From positions 2,840 to 66,839 of the forward strand of contig NZ_LMEO01000001.1 of assembly GCF_001426375.1 (NCBI RefSeq): a stretch of 64,000 bases of DNA, in the 5' to 3' direction. A model generated the notes under the pieces. That model worked only from the letters and a program-made list of their open reading frames with translations. It made no database searches and was not told the DNA's origin. The translations under genes and the position numbers were made by a program. The DNA is from Paenibacillus sp. Root444D2. Its GTDB lineage: Bacteria; Bacillota; Bacilli; Paenibacillales; NBRC-103111. Shown piece after piece: positions 15,231 to 23,715 of the stretch (positions within the stretch are counted from its first letter, which is position 1; the number at the start of each line of letters is the position of its first letter).

Positions 15231-15291
15231 AACATGAAAAAGATTGCCAACCACCAAGCCAGAATGGCAAGATAGTAGCAATCTTTTAAAC
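15231..15291 (-). terminator. Terminator of htrA; repeat copy 2
   Basis: On the minus strand AGATTGC pairs with GCAATCT around an inner hairpin, followed by TTTTTCATG. The last 25 bases are identical to 4060-4084 on the plus strand, so the terminator belongs to a repeated element. Confidence 0.75.
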
Positions 15292-15299
15292 AATTTATA

Positions 15300-16550
15300 T
15301 TAACTTTGATAGCTGGTCGCTGCGTTTCTATTCCCAACTTCAACAGTAACATCCATCGTTTGACCATTACGTGAGATTGTTAACTTCAATTTATCTCCAA
15401 CGGCCGCGGCCTGCACCGCTTTTGTAAATTCATCCGTGCTTGAAATTGCTGTGCCATTCACATCCAAAATAACATCGTATTGACGAATGCCCGCTACAAA
15501 AGCTGGCGTGCCTTGCTGCACTTCTGCAATTATCGCACCTTTTGTGCTGTTAATTTTTAAGTCTTCCAGCATATCCTCCGAAATATTTTGTAAAGCTACA
15601 CCGATGTAGGGTGCTGGCTCTTTTGGAATCGTTTCGTTATTTTTCAATTTATCTACAACAGAACTAATCGTACTTGCGGGAATTGCAAAGCCCATTCCTT
15701 GCGCTTCAGAATTTACAGCTGTATTGATACCGATAACTTCACCATTCAAGTTCAAAAGCGGGCCGCCGGAGTTACCAGGATTAATCGCTGTGTCCGTTTG
15801 CAGCAAATGTTTGTAATTTCGAGTGCCCTGCTCATCATCGATGCTGATCGTGCGCTCTTTGGCGCTTAAAACGCCCGTTGTTACGGAGTAATCGAAGTCA
15901 TACGGGTTACCGATCGCAACAAGCCAATCCCCTACTTGCGTGTTGTCGGAGTTACCAATATTCAAAGCTGGAAAGGCTTTATCCCCTTGAATTTTCAGCA
16001 CAGCCAAGTCTAAATCATAGCTGCTTCCAAGAAGATTTGCCGTAAACGGTGTGTCATAGCCTTGCACGTAGACATCGATTTCGTCTGCGCCATCAATAAC
16101 ATGTTCATTCGTTAAAATATATCCACTTGCGTCGAAAACGAAGCCTGATCCAATCCCATTTTCAATGGTATCTCCGCTTTCAGTACCTTGCCCTAGTGTA
16201 TTTCTTCTATTCTGTCCATTATTCGTCTGTTTTACTTTGGTCTCGATTTTGACAATGGCTGGACTTGTAGCTTTTGCAATGGATGAGATGCTGTTCGTCC
16301 CTGAAGGGGTTAACGATGCAGTTTGGACATCAGCAGCTGCCGAGTTGGCTGAAGCAGCGGCGACAGCTGATTGAACGGGCCCGGCATCATACCCAAACAG
16401 ATTCATCTTATCCGACGTGAACATCAACCCACCGACAACGACCGCGCCAGCCATAAAAGCTGCAAACATGGATCTCAATTTGGTGCTCCCCATTTTGTTT
16501 TCAACCTTTACTTCATCTAAATTAATTATATTTTTCATATCTTCATTCAT
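15300..16550 (-). CDS. htrA: HtrA/DegP-like serine protease with PDZ domain
   Basis: 416 aa. A cytoplasmic start (1-27), one membrane anchor (about 28-46), then a trypsin-like domain with triad H150 (LTNEHVID), D181 (DLDLAVL) and S261 (NPGNSGGPL), and a C-terminal PDZ domain (about 320-405, ending in LTISRNGQ). It degrades misfolded proteins at the outer face of the membrane. Start at 16550 has AAGGCGGT upstream; the ATG at 16568 is unsupported. It stands alone, with a terminator and, upstream, in-phase repeats that suggest a two-component regulator such as CssR. Confidence 0.93.
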   Translation of the reverse strand: MNEDMKNIINLDEVKVENKMGSTKLRSMFAAFMAGAVVVGGLMFTSDKMNLFGYDAGPVQSAVAAASANSAAADVQTASLTPSGTNSISSIAKATSPAIVKIETKVKQTNNGQNRRNTLGQGTESGDTIENGIGSGFVFDASGYILTNEHVIDGADEIDVYVQGYDTPFTANLLGSSYDLDLAVLKIQGDKAFPALNIGNSDNTQVGDWLVAIGNPYDFDYSVTTGVLSAKERTISIDDEQGTRNYKHLLQTDTAINPGNSGGPLLNLNGEVIGINTAVNSEAQGMGFAIPASTISSVVDKLKNNETIPKEPAPYIGVALQNISEDMLEDLKINSTKGAIIAEVQQGTPAFVAGIRQYDVILDVNGTAISSTDEFTKAVQAAAVGDKLKLTISRNGQTMDVTVEVGNRNAATSYQS

Positions 16551-16602
16551 ACGATTACCGCCTTTCATATGCCCGTTTATTTGTTTGGTGTTGATAGATA
16601 AA

Positions 16603-16680
16603 AGTATAGGGCGTTAACCTGAAGTGTTACTTAAGTTTGGCTGATAGGCACATGAAAGTTAACTGAAAGTATACTGAAGG
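16603..16680 (-). promoter_or_regulatory. htrA promoter with 11-bp-periodic repeats
   Basis: TATACT at 16608-16603 is a good -10 box, without a -35 consensus (AGTAAC). On the plus strand TGAA begins at 16620, 16653, 16664 and 16675, that is 33, 11 and 11 bp apart (CTTTCA on the minus strand). Tandem half-sites one helical turn apart suit an OmpR/PhoB-type response regulator. B. subtilis htrA has similar tandem octamers for CssR. Confidence 0.55.
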
Positions 16681-16696
16681 TGTCGATTGACGCAAA

Positions 16697-16738
16697 AAAA
16701 CCTCTTGTTTTAACGAGAATTGTTAAACAAGAGGTTTT
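16697..16738. terminator. Bidirectional hairpin upstream of htrA
   Basis: AAAACCTCTTGTTTTAAC pairs with GTTAAACAAGAGGTTTT, with T runs on both sides. On the minus strand it insulates htrA from transcripts arriving from the gene-free stretch upstream. Confidence 0.75.
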
Positions 16739-17443
16739 ACTTGAATAGTACGAAAGAGTCTATTCTCTCTCAAATTACGAGAGAAAATAAGCGTCTTCCA
16801 ACGGTCTACTATAAATATAAAAGTTTATATTTCTCTCATAGTTCGGATATATTCACTTCATTATATATATATGTGTCTGGTACATAGGGTTTAAGATTTG
16901 ACTGCTTTAATAGGTTATGGAGATCCCATTTATTAAAAAAATTGATATTATTGAAACATTTGTTTCTACCAATCGCCTTCTCTAGGCGTTGAATAGTTAC
17001 TGATTTTTTGTAAAAAACACCGGTTATAGACGACTTGAGGTAAAGGAAACGAACCTTGTTTACATATGCCCCTTCTTCAGGCTAAGTCCAATAATTCGAT
17101 GTTCCTTCCACATTAAATCTGCCGATGTAAAGGCATAAAGTTTCAGGTTTAGGTTGTGATAACGTTGATAAAGCTCCAAAATTCTTATTCTACTGTTCCT
17201 TATAGTTACCATAATACCTATTTAATGGACGATTCTCTACTCTCAAGCTTCCCTAGCCTTCGATCTCTTTTATTATCTAATGCCAGAATAGACAAATTGC
17301 TATGGGACAAGAACATAGTTGAGTAGAAAATCAGCGAATTTATTACTCTATTAGCCTAAATTTTAGTTGATAGGTATTTGGTGTGTTTATTTTTTTATGT
17401 TTTTAATATGATAAATTACGTTTGATAATAGGGAGATGAGACT
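16739..17443. other. 700-bp stretch without recognisable genes
   Basis: AT-rich, with stop codons in all frames. Small hairpins occur at 16768-16788 (TTCTCTC/GAGAGAA) and 16813-16831 (AAATATAAA/TTTATATTT). The last 100 bp should hold the promoter of the collagen-like gene; no spore-sigma promoter could be assigned with confidence. Otherwise I see nothing. Confidence 0.4.
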
Positions 17444-18355
17444 ATGGGAAGATGTAATTGTCCTCCAGGACCTCCAGGACCAGAAGGACCGAGAGGGCCG
17501 CAAGGACCTCCAGGACTAGTAGGACCGCAGTTGCTTCAAGAACTTGGAGGAGCAATAGCAGCAGCTGGGCCCACTGGAACTGCAGGAGCATTAGGACCTG
17601 CTGGTCTTGCAGGACTTGTAGGAGCGATTGGCGAAACTGGACCTGCTGGACTGGCAGGAGCACTTGGACCTGCTGGACTGGCAGGAATTGCAGGAGCAAT
17701 TGGCGCAGCCGGACTGGCAGGGCCAGCAGGGCCAGCAGGAGCAACAGGACCTCAAGGTATACCTGGTCCAATTGGAGCTACTGGACCGGCAGGACCACCA
17801 GGAGGAGGATTAATTCCATTCTCAACGGGGATCATCATAAGTGGTGCAACTGTAGTATCAGCTGCTCCAATTTTAATGGGTTTTGGTAGTCATACGGTTG
17901 AAGTTATTGGCGCTACCGGAGAATCAACTATGCCACCCGAAGCAGGTGGTTTTGCTTTCCCAATTCCGTTTGCGGGTACCGTTCAAGATTTACAAATTAG
18001 TGTAGACTTATTGGTTGCTTCTGTCGTCTCTATAAATACTCTTGGTCTTCAATATGATTTTACAGTATTCCGCGCACCATCAGTTCCTAATAATGGGATT
18101 GATCATAGTTCTTCACCCTACGTGACAACTCCGCTGACTAGTTCGGTTAGATTCGGATTTCCGAATACGGTCATTACACCTGGAAACCCATCGGGATTCC
18201 GAACCGCAACGAATATAAATGTTGGGGGCTCATTAGTAGTTGCAGCGGGTGATCGTATTGGTATTCGTGTAAGGACGCTTGCTGAGACTGATGCTTCAGC
18301 AGCTGATATCACCCAGCTCTCGTTTAGCGCCAGTCTATCTTATACTCCTTCTTAA
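17444..18355 (+). CDS. Collagen-like spore-surface protein with BclB-like C-terminal domain
   Basis: 303 aa. After MGRCNC come Gly-X-Y triplets to about residue 124 (GPPGPEGPRGPQGPPG, then many GPAGLAG units). They are broken once by LLQELGGAIAAA, which is exactly four triplets long and keeps the register. Residues 125-303 match the C-terminal domain of exosporium glycoprotein BclB-related proteins (GFGSHTVEVIGATGESTMPP). BclA/BclB-type proteins form the hair-like nap of spores. The GC content of the repeat region differs from its AT-rich surroundings. GGGAGA precedes the ATG, and a perfect 19-bp hairpin follows. Confidence 0.88.
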   Translation: MGRCNCPPGPPGPEGPRGPQGPPGLVGPQLLQELGGAIAAAGPTGTAGALGPAGLAGLVGAIGETGPAGLAGALGPAGLAGIAGAIGAAGLAGPAGPAGATGPQGIPGPIGATGPAGPPGGGLIPFSTGIIISGATVVSAAPILMGFGSHTVEVIGATGESTMPPEAGGFAFPIPFAGTVQDLQISVDLLVASVVSINTLGLQYDFTVFRAPSVPNNGIDHSSSPYVTTPLTSSVRFGFPNTVITPGNPSGFRTATNINVGGSLVVAAGDRIGIRVRTLAETDASAADITQLSFSASLSYTPS

Positions 18356-18432
18356 TACAAAATCACTAATTGTAAGTTCCCCAGGATATTCTCCCGTCGA
18401 AAATGGGACAATGTTCTTATCACTATCGAGAA

Positions 18433-18478
18433 TGGGATCAAGTACTTGTCATCATCAATTGACAAGTACTTGATCCCA
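18433..18478 (+). terminator. Long perfect hairpin after the collagen-like gene
   Basis: Arms 18433-18451 and 18460-18478 are perfectly complementary over 19 bp (TGGGATCAAGTACTTGTCA), with an 8-base loop and AATAAAAATTTT behind. Acts as terminator or mRNA stabiliser. Confidence 0.8.
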
Positions 18479-18524
18479 TAAATAAAAATTTTAATAAAAT
18501 CCCCCTCGAAGCAAGCTCAAAAAA

Positions 18525-18562
18525 ACAAAAATGACACTCTAATTGCTTAGAAGTGTCATTTA
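18525..18562 (-). terminator. Terminator of rpmF
   Basis: On the minus strand AAATGACAC and GTGTCATTT form a stem followed by TTGTTTTTTT. Confidence 0.8.
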
Positions 18563-18579
18563 AGATGCCATTCATATGA

Positions 18580-18756
18580 TTATTGAGCTTTTACGATCTC
18601 TCTACCCTTATATGAACCGCAGTTTTTGCAAACGTGATGTGCCATTTTTAATTCTGCACATTGTTCACACTTCACCATTCCTGGCACAGCCAGTTTAAAG
18701 TGAGTACGGCGCTTATCGCGACGTGTTTTGGACGTTCTTCTTTGAGGAACAGCCAT
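18580..18756 (-). CDS. rpmF: 50S ribosomal protein L32
   Basis: 58 aa beginning [20 protein letters not shown], the strongly conserved start of L32. Four Cys (30, 33, 43, 46: CEQC and CKNC) form the zinc ribbon, so this is the zinc-containing form. AGGAGGTG lies 8 bases before the ATG at 18756. In most Bacillales rpmF follows a YceD/YlbN-type gene; here it is a single-gene unit with its own terminator, so it could be a second copy. Whether another rpmF exists cannot be seen from this window. Confidence 0.95.
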   Translation of the reverse strand: MAVPQRRTSKTRRDKRRTHFKLAVPGMVKCEQCAELKMAHHVCKNCGSYKGREIVKAQ

Positions 18757-18885
18757 ATTCAAAACACCTCCTGTTCATTTCATAAAACAACAAGAGATAT
18801 CATAGCTTTATAGATACACTTTGTCAATATAGTATTCTATTTAAACGAGTTTAAAAAGATATAGTTGGAATGTATATAGTGACTT

Positions 18886-20652
18886 TCAATCCAATGGCAC
18901 AATAGATAAATCATGTTTCATGTACCTAACATTATTTTTATTTACTCCCAAAAAATGATTGCCCTGGACAATCACATCACTGCATGCCTCCAAATGAATG
19001 ACAAAATTGGTATCATCCGACCTATTAGCTACATTTGATCCTACATATGATCCAAAAACTTGATTATTAAGAAAATGTAGTCCCTGCGTGCTTTTACCGT
19101 AAAGAAGAGGAAGACTCTGATTATAAAACTCATTTTCTTCAATGCGTATATGTCTATGAACGGGATTCTCCACAAGCATTTCTTTATTTTCAGGTGTGAT
19201 ATTGATAACAGGAACGCCACACTCAATAAAGTTATTATTACGAATTAGTACATCGTTTACAATTCCGGATTCATACCAACTTTCCGCATCGTCGGCTATC
19301 AAGACCCCACTCATTTGAATTCCTTTCATATGATTGTCTGCAATGACGACCTTTTTTCGCGTTGTTACAAGAATTCCCCGGGTTGGTATCCGAAAAAAAC
19401 GATTATTACGAATTTCAACTTCAGCTGTCCATGAAATATTCTCTACCACATCACCTGCTTCAATCCCCTCAGGTATGGGTTGCTCAAGCGTCAGTAACAG
19501 CTCTCGCAAGCTAATCATTTCTGAATTTTTCACCGTATTATTGGCATATACCGTAAGCGAATGTCCATGAACAAAATCAATTGAATCTCCTGGAAAAAAT
19601 CCATCAAAGCCATAGGTTTGTCCATGCATATATCGTACGACAATTTGATTTGGAGAAGGTTGCTCGATGATTTGCAAATGTGTTCCATGTACATTGATTG
19701 CATCATCATGAGCCCCCTCAAAATGGCTGTTGATGATGGTTACTTTTCCTTTCACACTAGACATATGTACAAAATCAGCAAACGCGGCACAAGTACGTCC
19801 TGTCTCAGGGCGCGGCGCTAATTTCAAGCCGTCAAACGTAAGATTTTCGCTGAATTGCCCGACTATGCCTAAACCATGCATGTAATGTATATGAAGTTGG
19901 GTCCCTGTGATGTTCAAGCTCTGATTGATAAATACGCCTACCTGATCCCGTATACCATCTCGCATTTGAAACACTCGTCCTACTTTCGTTACAGGCGTAT
20001 GATCAAAATGGAGCCGTAGTTGCAAGGGGCTAAGCTGCTCTATCTTATTGGCCATTGACACCGGATTAGCAACACGCCAAGTTGTATTCGTCAGGGGATC
20101 ATATTCCTGTGCAGGTCCGTCCGAATACTTCCAACCTTCACCAATCCAAGACACCTTCCCCTCCTCAATCACATACCAAGAATCGGAATGCGTTCGAACA
20201 TCCAGATAATGACTTCCCACTGCTTCAACAGTTATTTCGGACATTGTAGGACGTTCGAAATCAGTACGAAAATTGCGTAGGGTCACATTCTCGCATTGAT
20301 CCAACGCGATCATCGTCATCTTCCCGTGAAATATGAAAAGTGATCCAAGACCATCCACTATAAGATGTCGGATTCCTTTGAAAAACAAGCCAATGATTTT
20401 AGTTACATCAGGGTTTTCGTCCTCAGTCGTTGTGTTTGAAATGAAATACTTTAATTTTGCTGCATGTTCAGGAAAAAAATCATACCGACCTTTCGGAAAC
20501 TCAAGTACGACAGGACCATCCATTGCTTTAGCTGCGCCGATTGCTGTTTTCACTGCCATCACAGCATCTTGACCCGAATCGGGTATTGCTCCATAATCTG
20601 TAACACGGATAACCGTGGGCGCGGAAACAGCGTCTGGGTCTATAGTTGGCAT
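18886..20652 (-). CDS. GH110-like alpha-1,3-galactosidase, right-handed beta-helix
   Basis: 588 aa without a signal peptide. The start RVTDYGAIPDSGQDA and GPVVLEFPKGRYDF is typical of pectate-lyase-like beta-helix enzymes. GLGSLFIFHGKMTMIALDQC, NFRTDFERPTMSE and FEGAHDDAINVHGTHL match the pattern I recall for family GH110, which removes alpha-1,3-linked galactose from glycans. In the motif AHDD the Asp pair is likely catalytic. Known members are often secreted; this one seems cytoplasmic, so it would act on imported oligosaccharides. It is not in an operon. Family moderately sure, substrate inferred. Confidence 0.72.
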   Translation of the reverse strand: MPTIDPDAVSAPTVIRVTDYGAIPDSGQDAVMAVKTAIGAAKAMDGPVVLEFPKGRYDFFPEHAAKLKYFISNTTTEDENPDVTKIIGLFFKGIRHLIVDGLGSLFIFHGKMTMIALDQCENVTLRNFRTDFERPTMSEITVEAVGSHYLDVRTHSDSWYVIEEGKVSWIGEGWKYSDGPAQEYDPLTNTTWRVANPVSMANKIEQLSPLQLRLHFDHTPVTKVGRVFQMRDGIRDQVGVFINQSLNITGTQLHIHYMHGLGIVGQFSENLTFDGLKLAPRPETGRTCAAFADFVHMSSVKGKVTIINSHFEGAHDDAINVHGTHLQIIEQPSPNQIVVRYMHGQTYGFDGFFPGDSIDFVHGHSLTVYANNTVKNSEMISLRELLLTLEQPIPEGIEAGDVVENISWTAEVEIRNNRFFRIPTRGILVTTRKKVVIADNHMKGIQMSGVLIADDAESWYESGIVNDVLIRNNNFIECGVPVINITPENKEMLVENPVHRHIRIEENEFYNQSLPLLYGKSTQGLHFLNNQVFGSYVGSNVANRSDDTNFVIHLEACSDVIVQGNHFLGVNKNNVRYMKHDLSIVPLD

Positions 20653-20878
20653 CAGGAAACCTACCTTTCGGCGTTAAGTTATGTATTTTCTTCAATTATA
20701 CGTTATAAATTAACGGTGTGTTTCTATTATCTTATATTCTCACTTTGATTCAATTTGTTGAGTGAACCTTTATAAGAATTCATAATATATATTATGTAAA
20801 CAAAAAAACGAATTCCTCCCCTAATTCATTTTTATTAATGACATTAACGATTCAATTACCAAGAAAACTAAAATTCAA

Positions 20879-20908
20879 AAAAAATAACCTGTTAATCAGG
20901 TTATTTTT
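20879..20908. terminator. Bidirectional terminator between selO and the beta-helix gene
   Basis: AAAAATAACCTG pairs with CAGGTTATTTTT around TTAAT; T runs at both ends. It ends the selO transcript on the minus strand. Confidence 0.85.
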
Positions 20909-20928
20909 CGAAGCTTACTCCTTCTATA

Positions 20929-22407
20929 TCAAGTACCGCAAAAGGTTTGGTAGGGATGGTCTGATAGCAAAGGCAATGTAGAGAAATCCGCCTGTTCGGG
21001 GGAGTGCGCGAAGGGTCTTGAAAGAACATTAAGAAGTCGCTCCATCACGCTGTAGTCTCCTTGTTTTACCGCGGCTTCCAATGCCTCTTCTACCCGGTGG
21101 TTACGGGGGATTATCGCAGGATTGCTGCTGCGCATCAACTGCTGTGAAGAGTCTTTTGTTTCCTGCTGCCTGCCTAGTCTCTCCTGCCACTGCTCATGCC
21201 ATTGAGTAAATTCAGTGTTACCAAACAGAGCAGACTCTTCCGGCTTATCAAAAGTTAATGCGCGGAAAGTATTGGTATAGTCCGCACTATACTTCTGCAT
21301 CATAGTAAGCAGATCTTTAATAAGAGATTCATCCTGCTGTTCTTCATTAAAGATTCCCAGTTTTGCCCTCATACCTGCGAACCAATTGCGGTGATACACC
21401 TCGGAAAAACTTGCAATGGCTCCCTCGGCTAGTTTGACTGCTTGCTCCTCGTCGTCATGAATCAACGGTAGTAGAGTTTCAGCGAATCTGGCGAGATTCC
21501 ATGCGGCAATATAGGGCTGGTTACCATAAGCATAGCGGCCCTGCTTATCAATAGAACTGAATACCGTTGCCGGATCATAGGCATCCATGAAAGCGCAAGG
21601 ACCGTAATCAATGGTTTCCCCACTAATCGCCATATTGTCGGTGTTCATCACCCCATGAATAAAACCAACGAGCTGCCACTTGGAGATGAGTACAGCCTGA
21701 CGCTTGATCACTTCCTGAAGTAGCAAAAGGTAGCGACTCTCATCAGCAGCTTCAACTTCTGGAAAATGTCTTTGCAATGTATAATCAGCCAGGGCTTGGA
21801 GATCCTGGGCAGCGCCAAATTTTGAAGCAAACTGAAAAGTTGCGACACGCAGATGACTTGCAGCTACGCGGGTAAGAATCGCACCGGGCTGCTCGGTTTC
21901 ACGGAATATGGACTCACCGGTTGTTACCACAGCTAGGCTGCGTGTTGAAGGAATACCAAGCGCGTGCATGGCTTCACTGATGATGTATTCACGCAGCATC
22001 GGTCCAAGTGCCGCCCGACCATCGCCCCCGCGGGAGTAAGGCGTCCTACCCGAACCCTTCAGCTGAATATCAACCCGTATACCTTCGGGAGTGATCTGTT
22101 CGCCAAGCAGATGAGCCCGGCCGTCCCCTAGCCGGTTGAAATGCCCGAATTGATGACCAGCATAGGCTTGGGCAATAGGCAAAGCGCCTTCAGGAATCTG
22201 GTTGCCAGCCAGCACCGCTGCACCATCATTGCTTTGCAGCGATTCGACGGCTAAGCCCAATGATTTTGCCAACTGATCATTAAGAATAATAATCTCCGGT
22301 GAGCGAACAGGAGTTGGATGAATTCTGGTAAAAAGTGATTCCGGTAGACGAGCATAGCTGTTGTCGAAGTTCCATCCTGTTTCTATCCTTGTTTTTTTCT
22401 CTGTCAT
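20929..22407 (-). CDS. selO: Protein adenylyltransferase SelO (YdiU/UPF0061)
   Basis: 492 aa, the normal length. SelO is a pseudokinase-fold enzyme that transfers AMP from ATP to Ser/Thr/Tyr of target proteins in redox stress. Visible features: [20 protein letters not shown] near residue 90, the ribose/phosphate-binding [37 protein letters not shown] (metal-binding Asn/Asp pair), and the end CGT, the Cys counterpart of the eukaryotic selenocysteine. The second of two adjacent ATGs (22407) is better placed behind AAGGGAG. Single-gene unit with its own terminator. Confidence 0.95.
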   Translation of the reverse strand: MTEKKTRIETGWNFDNSYARLPESLFTRIHPTPVRSPEIIILNDQLAKSLGLAVESLQSNDGAAVLAGNQIPEGALPIAQAYAGHQFGHFNRLGDGRAHLLGEQITPEGIRVDIQLKGSGRTPYSRGGDGRAALGPMLREYIISEAMHALGIPSTRSLAVVTTGESIFRETEQPGAILTRVAASHLRVATFQFASKFGAAQDLQALADYTLQRHFPEVEAADESRYLLLLQEVIKRQAVLISKWQLVGFIHGVMNTDNMAISGETIDYGPCAFMDAYDPATVFSSIDKQGRYAYGNQPYIAAWNLARFAETLLPLIHDDEEQAVKLAEGAIASFSEVYHRNWFAGMRAKLGIFNEEQQDESLIKDLLTMMQKYSADYTNTFRALTFDKPEESALFGNTEFTQWHEQWQERLGRQQETKDSSQQLMRSSNPAIIPRNHRVEEALEAAVKQGDYSVMERLLNVLSRPFAHSPEQADFSTLPLLSDHPYQTFCGT

Positions 22408-22502
22408 CATAGCTCCCTTTTCATTTGTCTTTTGTATTTTAGTATTTCTAATACGTTAAACTTATATTATCACAGTTCTCCGCAATCAACTGCAACGCTT
22501 CG

Positions 22503-23495
22503 TTAACTCTTACTATTATGTCCCACAGTGATGACAACACTTCCCTTTTTGTGTCCTTTATCTACATAGCGGTGAGCCTCGGCAGTCTGCTCCAACGAAT
22601 ATCGTTGATCGATGACCGATCTGATCTTCCCCGCCTCATACAGCTCTTTAAGGAAGACTAGATTTTCTTTAGTCTGCATTAAGCCTGCAGTCGTAAAAAT
22701 TGCTTTTTTGCCGCCGATCGTTGAAGTCCATAACATTTGCAGCACAATGGACAGCGTAGGGACCGTAGAAAGATAGACACCTCTCTGAGTTAGCGATGCT
22801 TTACACTGAGCAAATGAACGTTTGCCTACCGCGTCAAAAATAACATCATAGGACTGGTTGGCTTGTGTGAAATCCTCTTTGGTATAGTCTATTACCTTAT
22901 CAGCTCCCAATGACTTCACCAAACTTACATTCGCGGTACTGCATACCCCGGTAACTTCTGCCCCATAGAACTTGGCAAGCTGAATCGCATGAACACCTAC
23001 CGATCCGGAAGCGCCATTGATCAAGACTTTTTGTCCTCTCTGAATCTTTGCTTTATCTCTAAGGAAAGTCAATGCAGTTGTTGCCCCATCACAGACAGAA
23101 ACAGCTTCTTCATAAGACATAGAGGACGATTTGATTGCTAACGGCGCGTCTTCAGATAGACATTTGTACTCGGCATGAGCACCTGAAATCTTTGCACTTA
23201 AACCAAAAACCTGGTCACCTTCTTTAAATAATTTCACATCCTTACCTACTGCCTCAATTTCCCCGGCTAACTCAAACCCCATTATGGGGTTTTTCGGTTT
23301 ACTAAGACCGTAAAAAAGTCTGACAATAAAAGGGTCTCCCTTTCGAAAGGCGCAGTCCGCTGGCCCAACTGTTGCCGCACATATTCTGATCCGTACCTCA
23401 TTGTCCTTGGGGGTAGGTTTTTCTACCTCTCTAAGCTGAAGAACATCCGGCGATCCGTATTTGGTGCATACGATTGCTTTCATTCGGTTATTCAT
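22503..23495 (-). CDS. NAD(P)-dependent quinone-oxidoreductase-like MDR protein
   Basis: 330 aa, medium-chain dehydrogenase/reductase without zinc ligands. It has the GroES-like N-terminal half (AATVGPADCAFRKGDPF, GFELAGEIEAVG) and the Rossmann half with INGASGSVGVHAIQLAKFYG at about 165-185. It probably reduces quinones or enones with NADPH. The ATG at 23495 follows GAGGAGGAAC. A perfect palindrome lies about 30 bp upstream of the start, so a repressor is expected, but no regulator gene is adjacent. Confidence 0.88.
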   Translation of the reverse strand: MNNRMKAIVCTKYGSPDVLQLREVEKPTPKDNEVRIRICAATVGPADCAFRKGDPFIVRLFYGLSKPKNPIMGFELAGEIEAVGKDVKLFKEGDQVFGLSAKISGAHAEYKCLSEDAPLAIKSSSMSYEEAVSVCDGATTALTFLRDKAKIQRGQKVLINGASGSVGVHAIQLAKFYGAEVTGVCSTANVSLVKSLGADKVIDYTKEDFTQANQSYDVIFDAVGKRSFAQCKASLTQRGVYLSTVPTLSIVLQMLWTSTIGGKKAIFTTAGLMQTKENLVFLKELYEAGKIRSVIDQRYSLEQTAEAHRYVDKGHKKGSVVITVGHNSKS

Positions 23496-23525
23496 TCATG
23501 TTCCTCCTCGAACTGTACGTTACCA

Positions 23526-23540
23526 TTTACATAATGTAAA
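23526..23540 (-). promoter_or_regulatory. Palindromic operator before the MDR oxidoreductase gene
   Basis: TTTACATAATGTAAA is a perfect 7+1+7 palindrome, followed at 23551 by the half-like ACACAATGTA. Its position just before the start codon suits a repressor of the MarR or similar type. Confidence 0.5.
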
Positions 23541-23715
23541 GTATTATATACACAATGTATTTTATAATATACGTCATGTCAATATAAATTTACATTAGCT
23601 TGTCTCTTATTTAGCCGATTTCGCCTTTTATTATTCCACGGGTCATTTTTCCAGACAAAATATCATAAGGTGTTAATTGAGCCATTGAAGCATTCTTCGG
23701 AGGCAGGTGAACATA

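Noticed and set aside
17458-17889. Long frames overlapping the collagen-like gene on both strands
   Set aside because: They come from the biased GGA/CCT codons of the Gly-X-Y repeats; compositions are unnatural (runs of S, R, T, W or of L and Q) and no ribosome binding sites fit.
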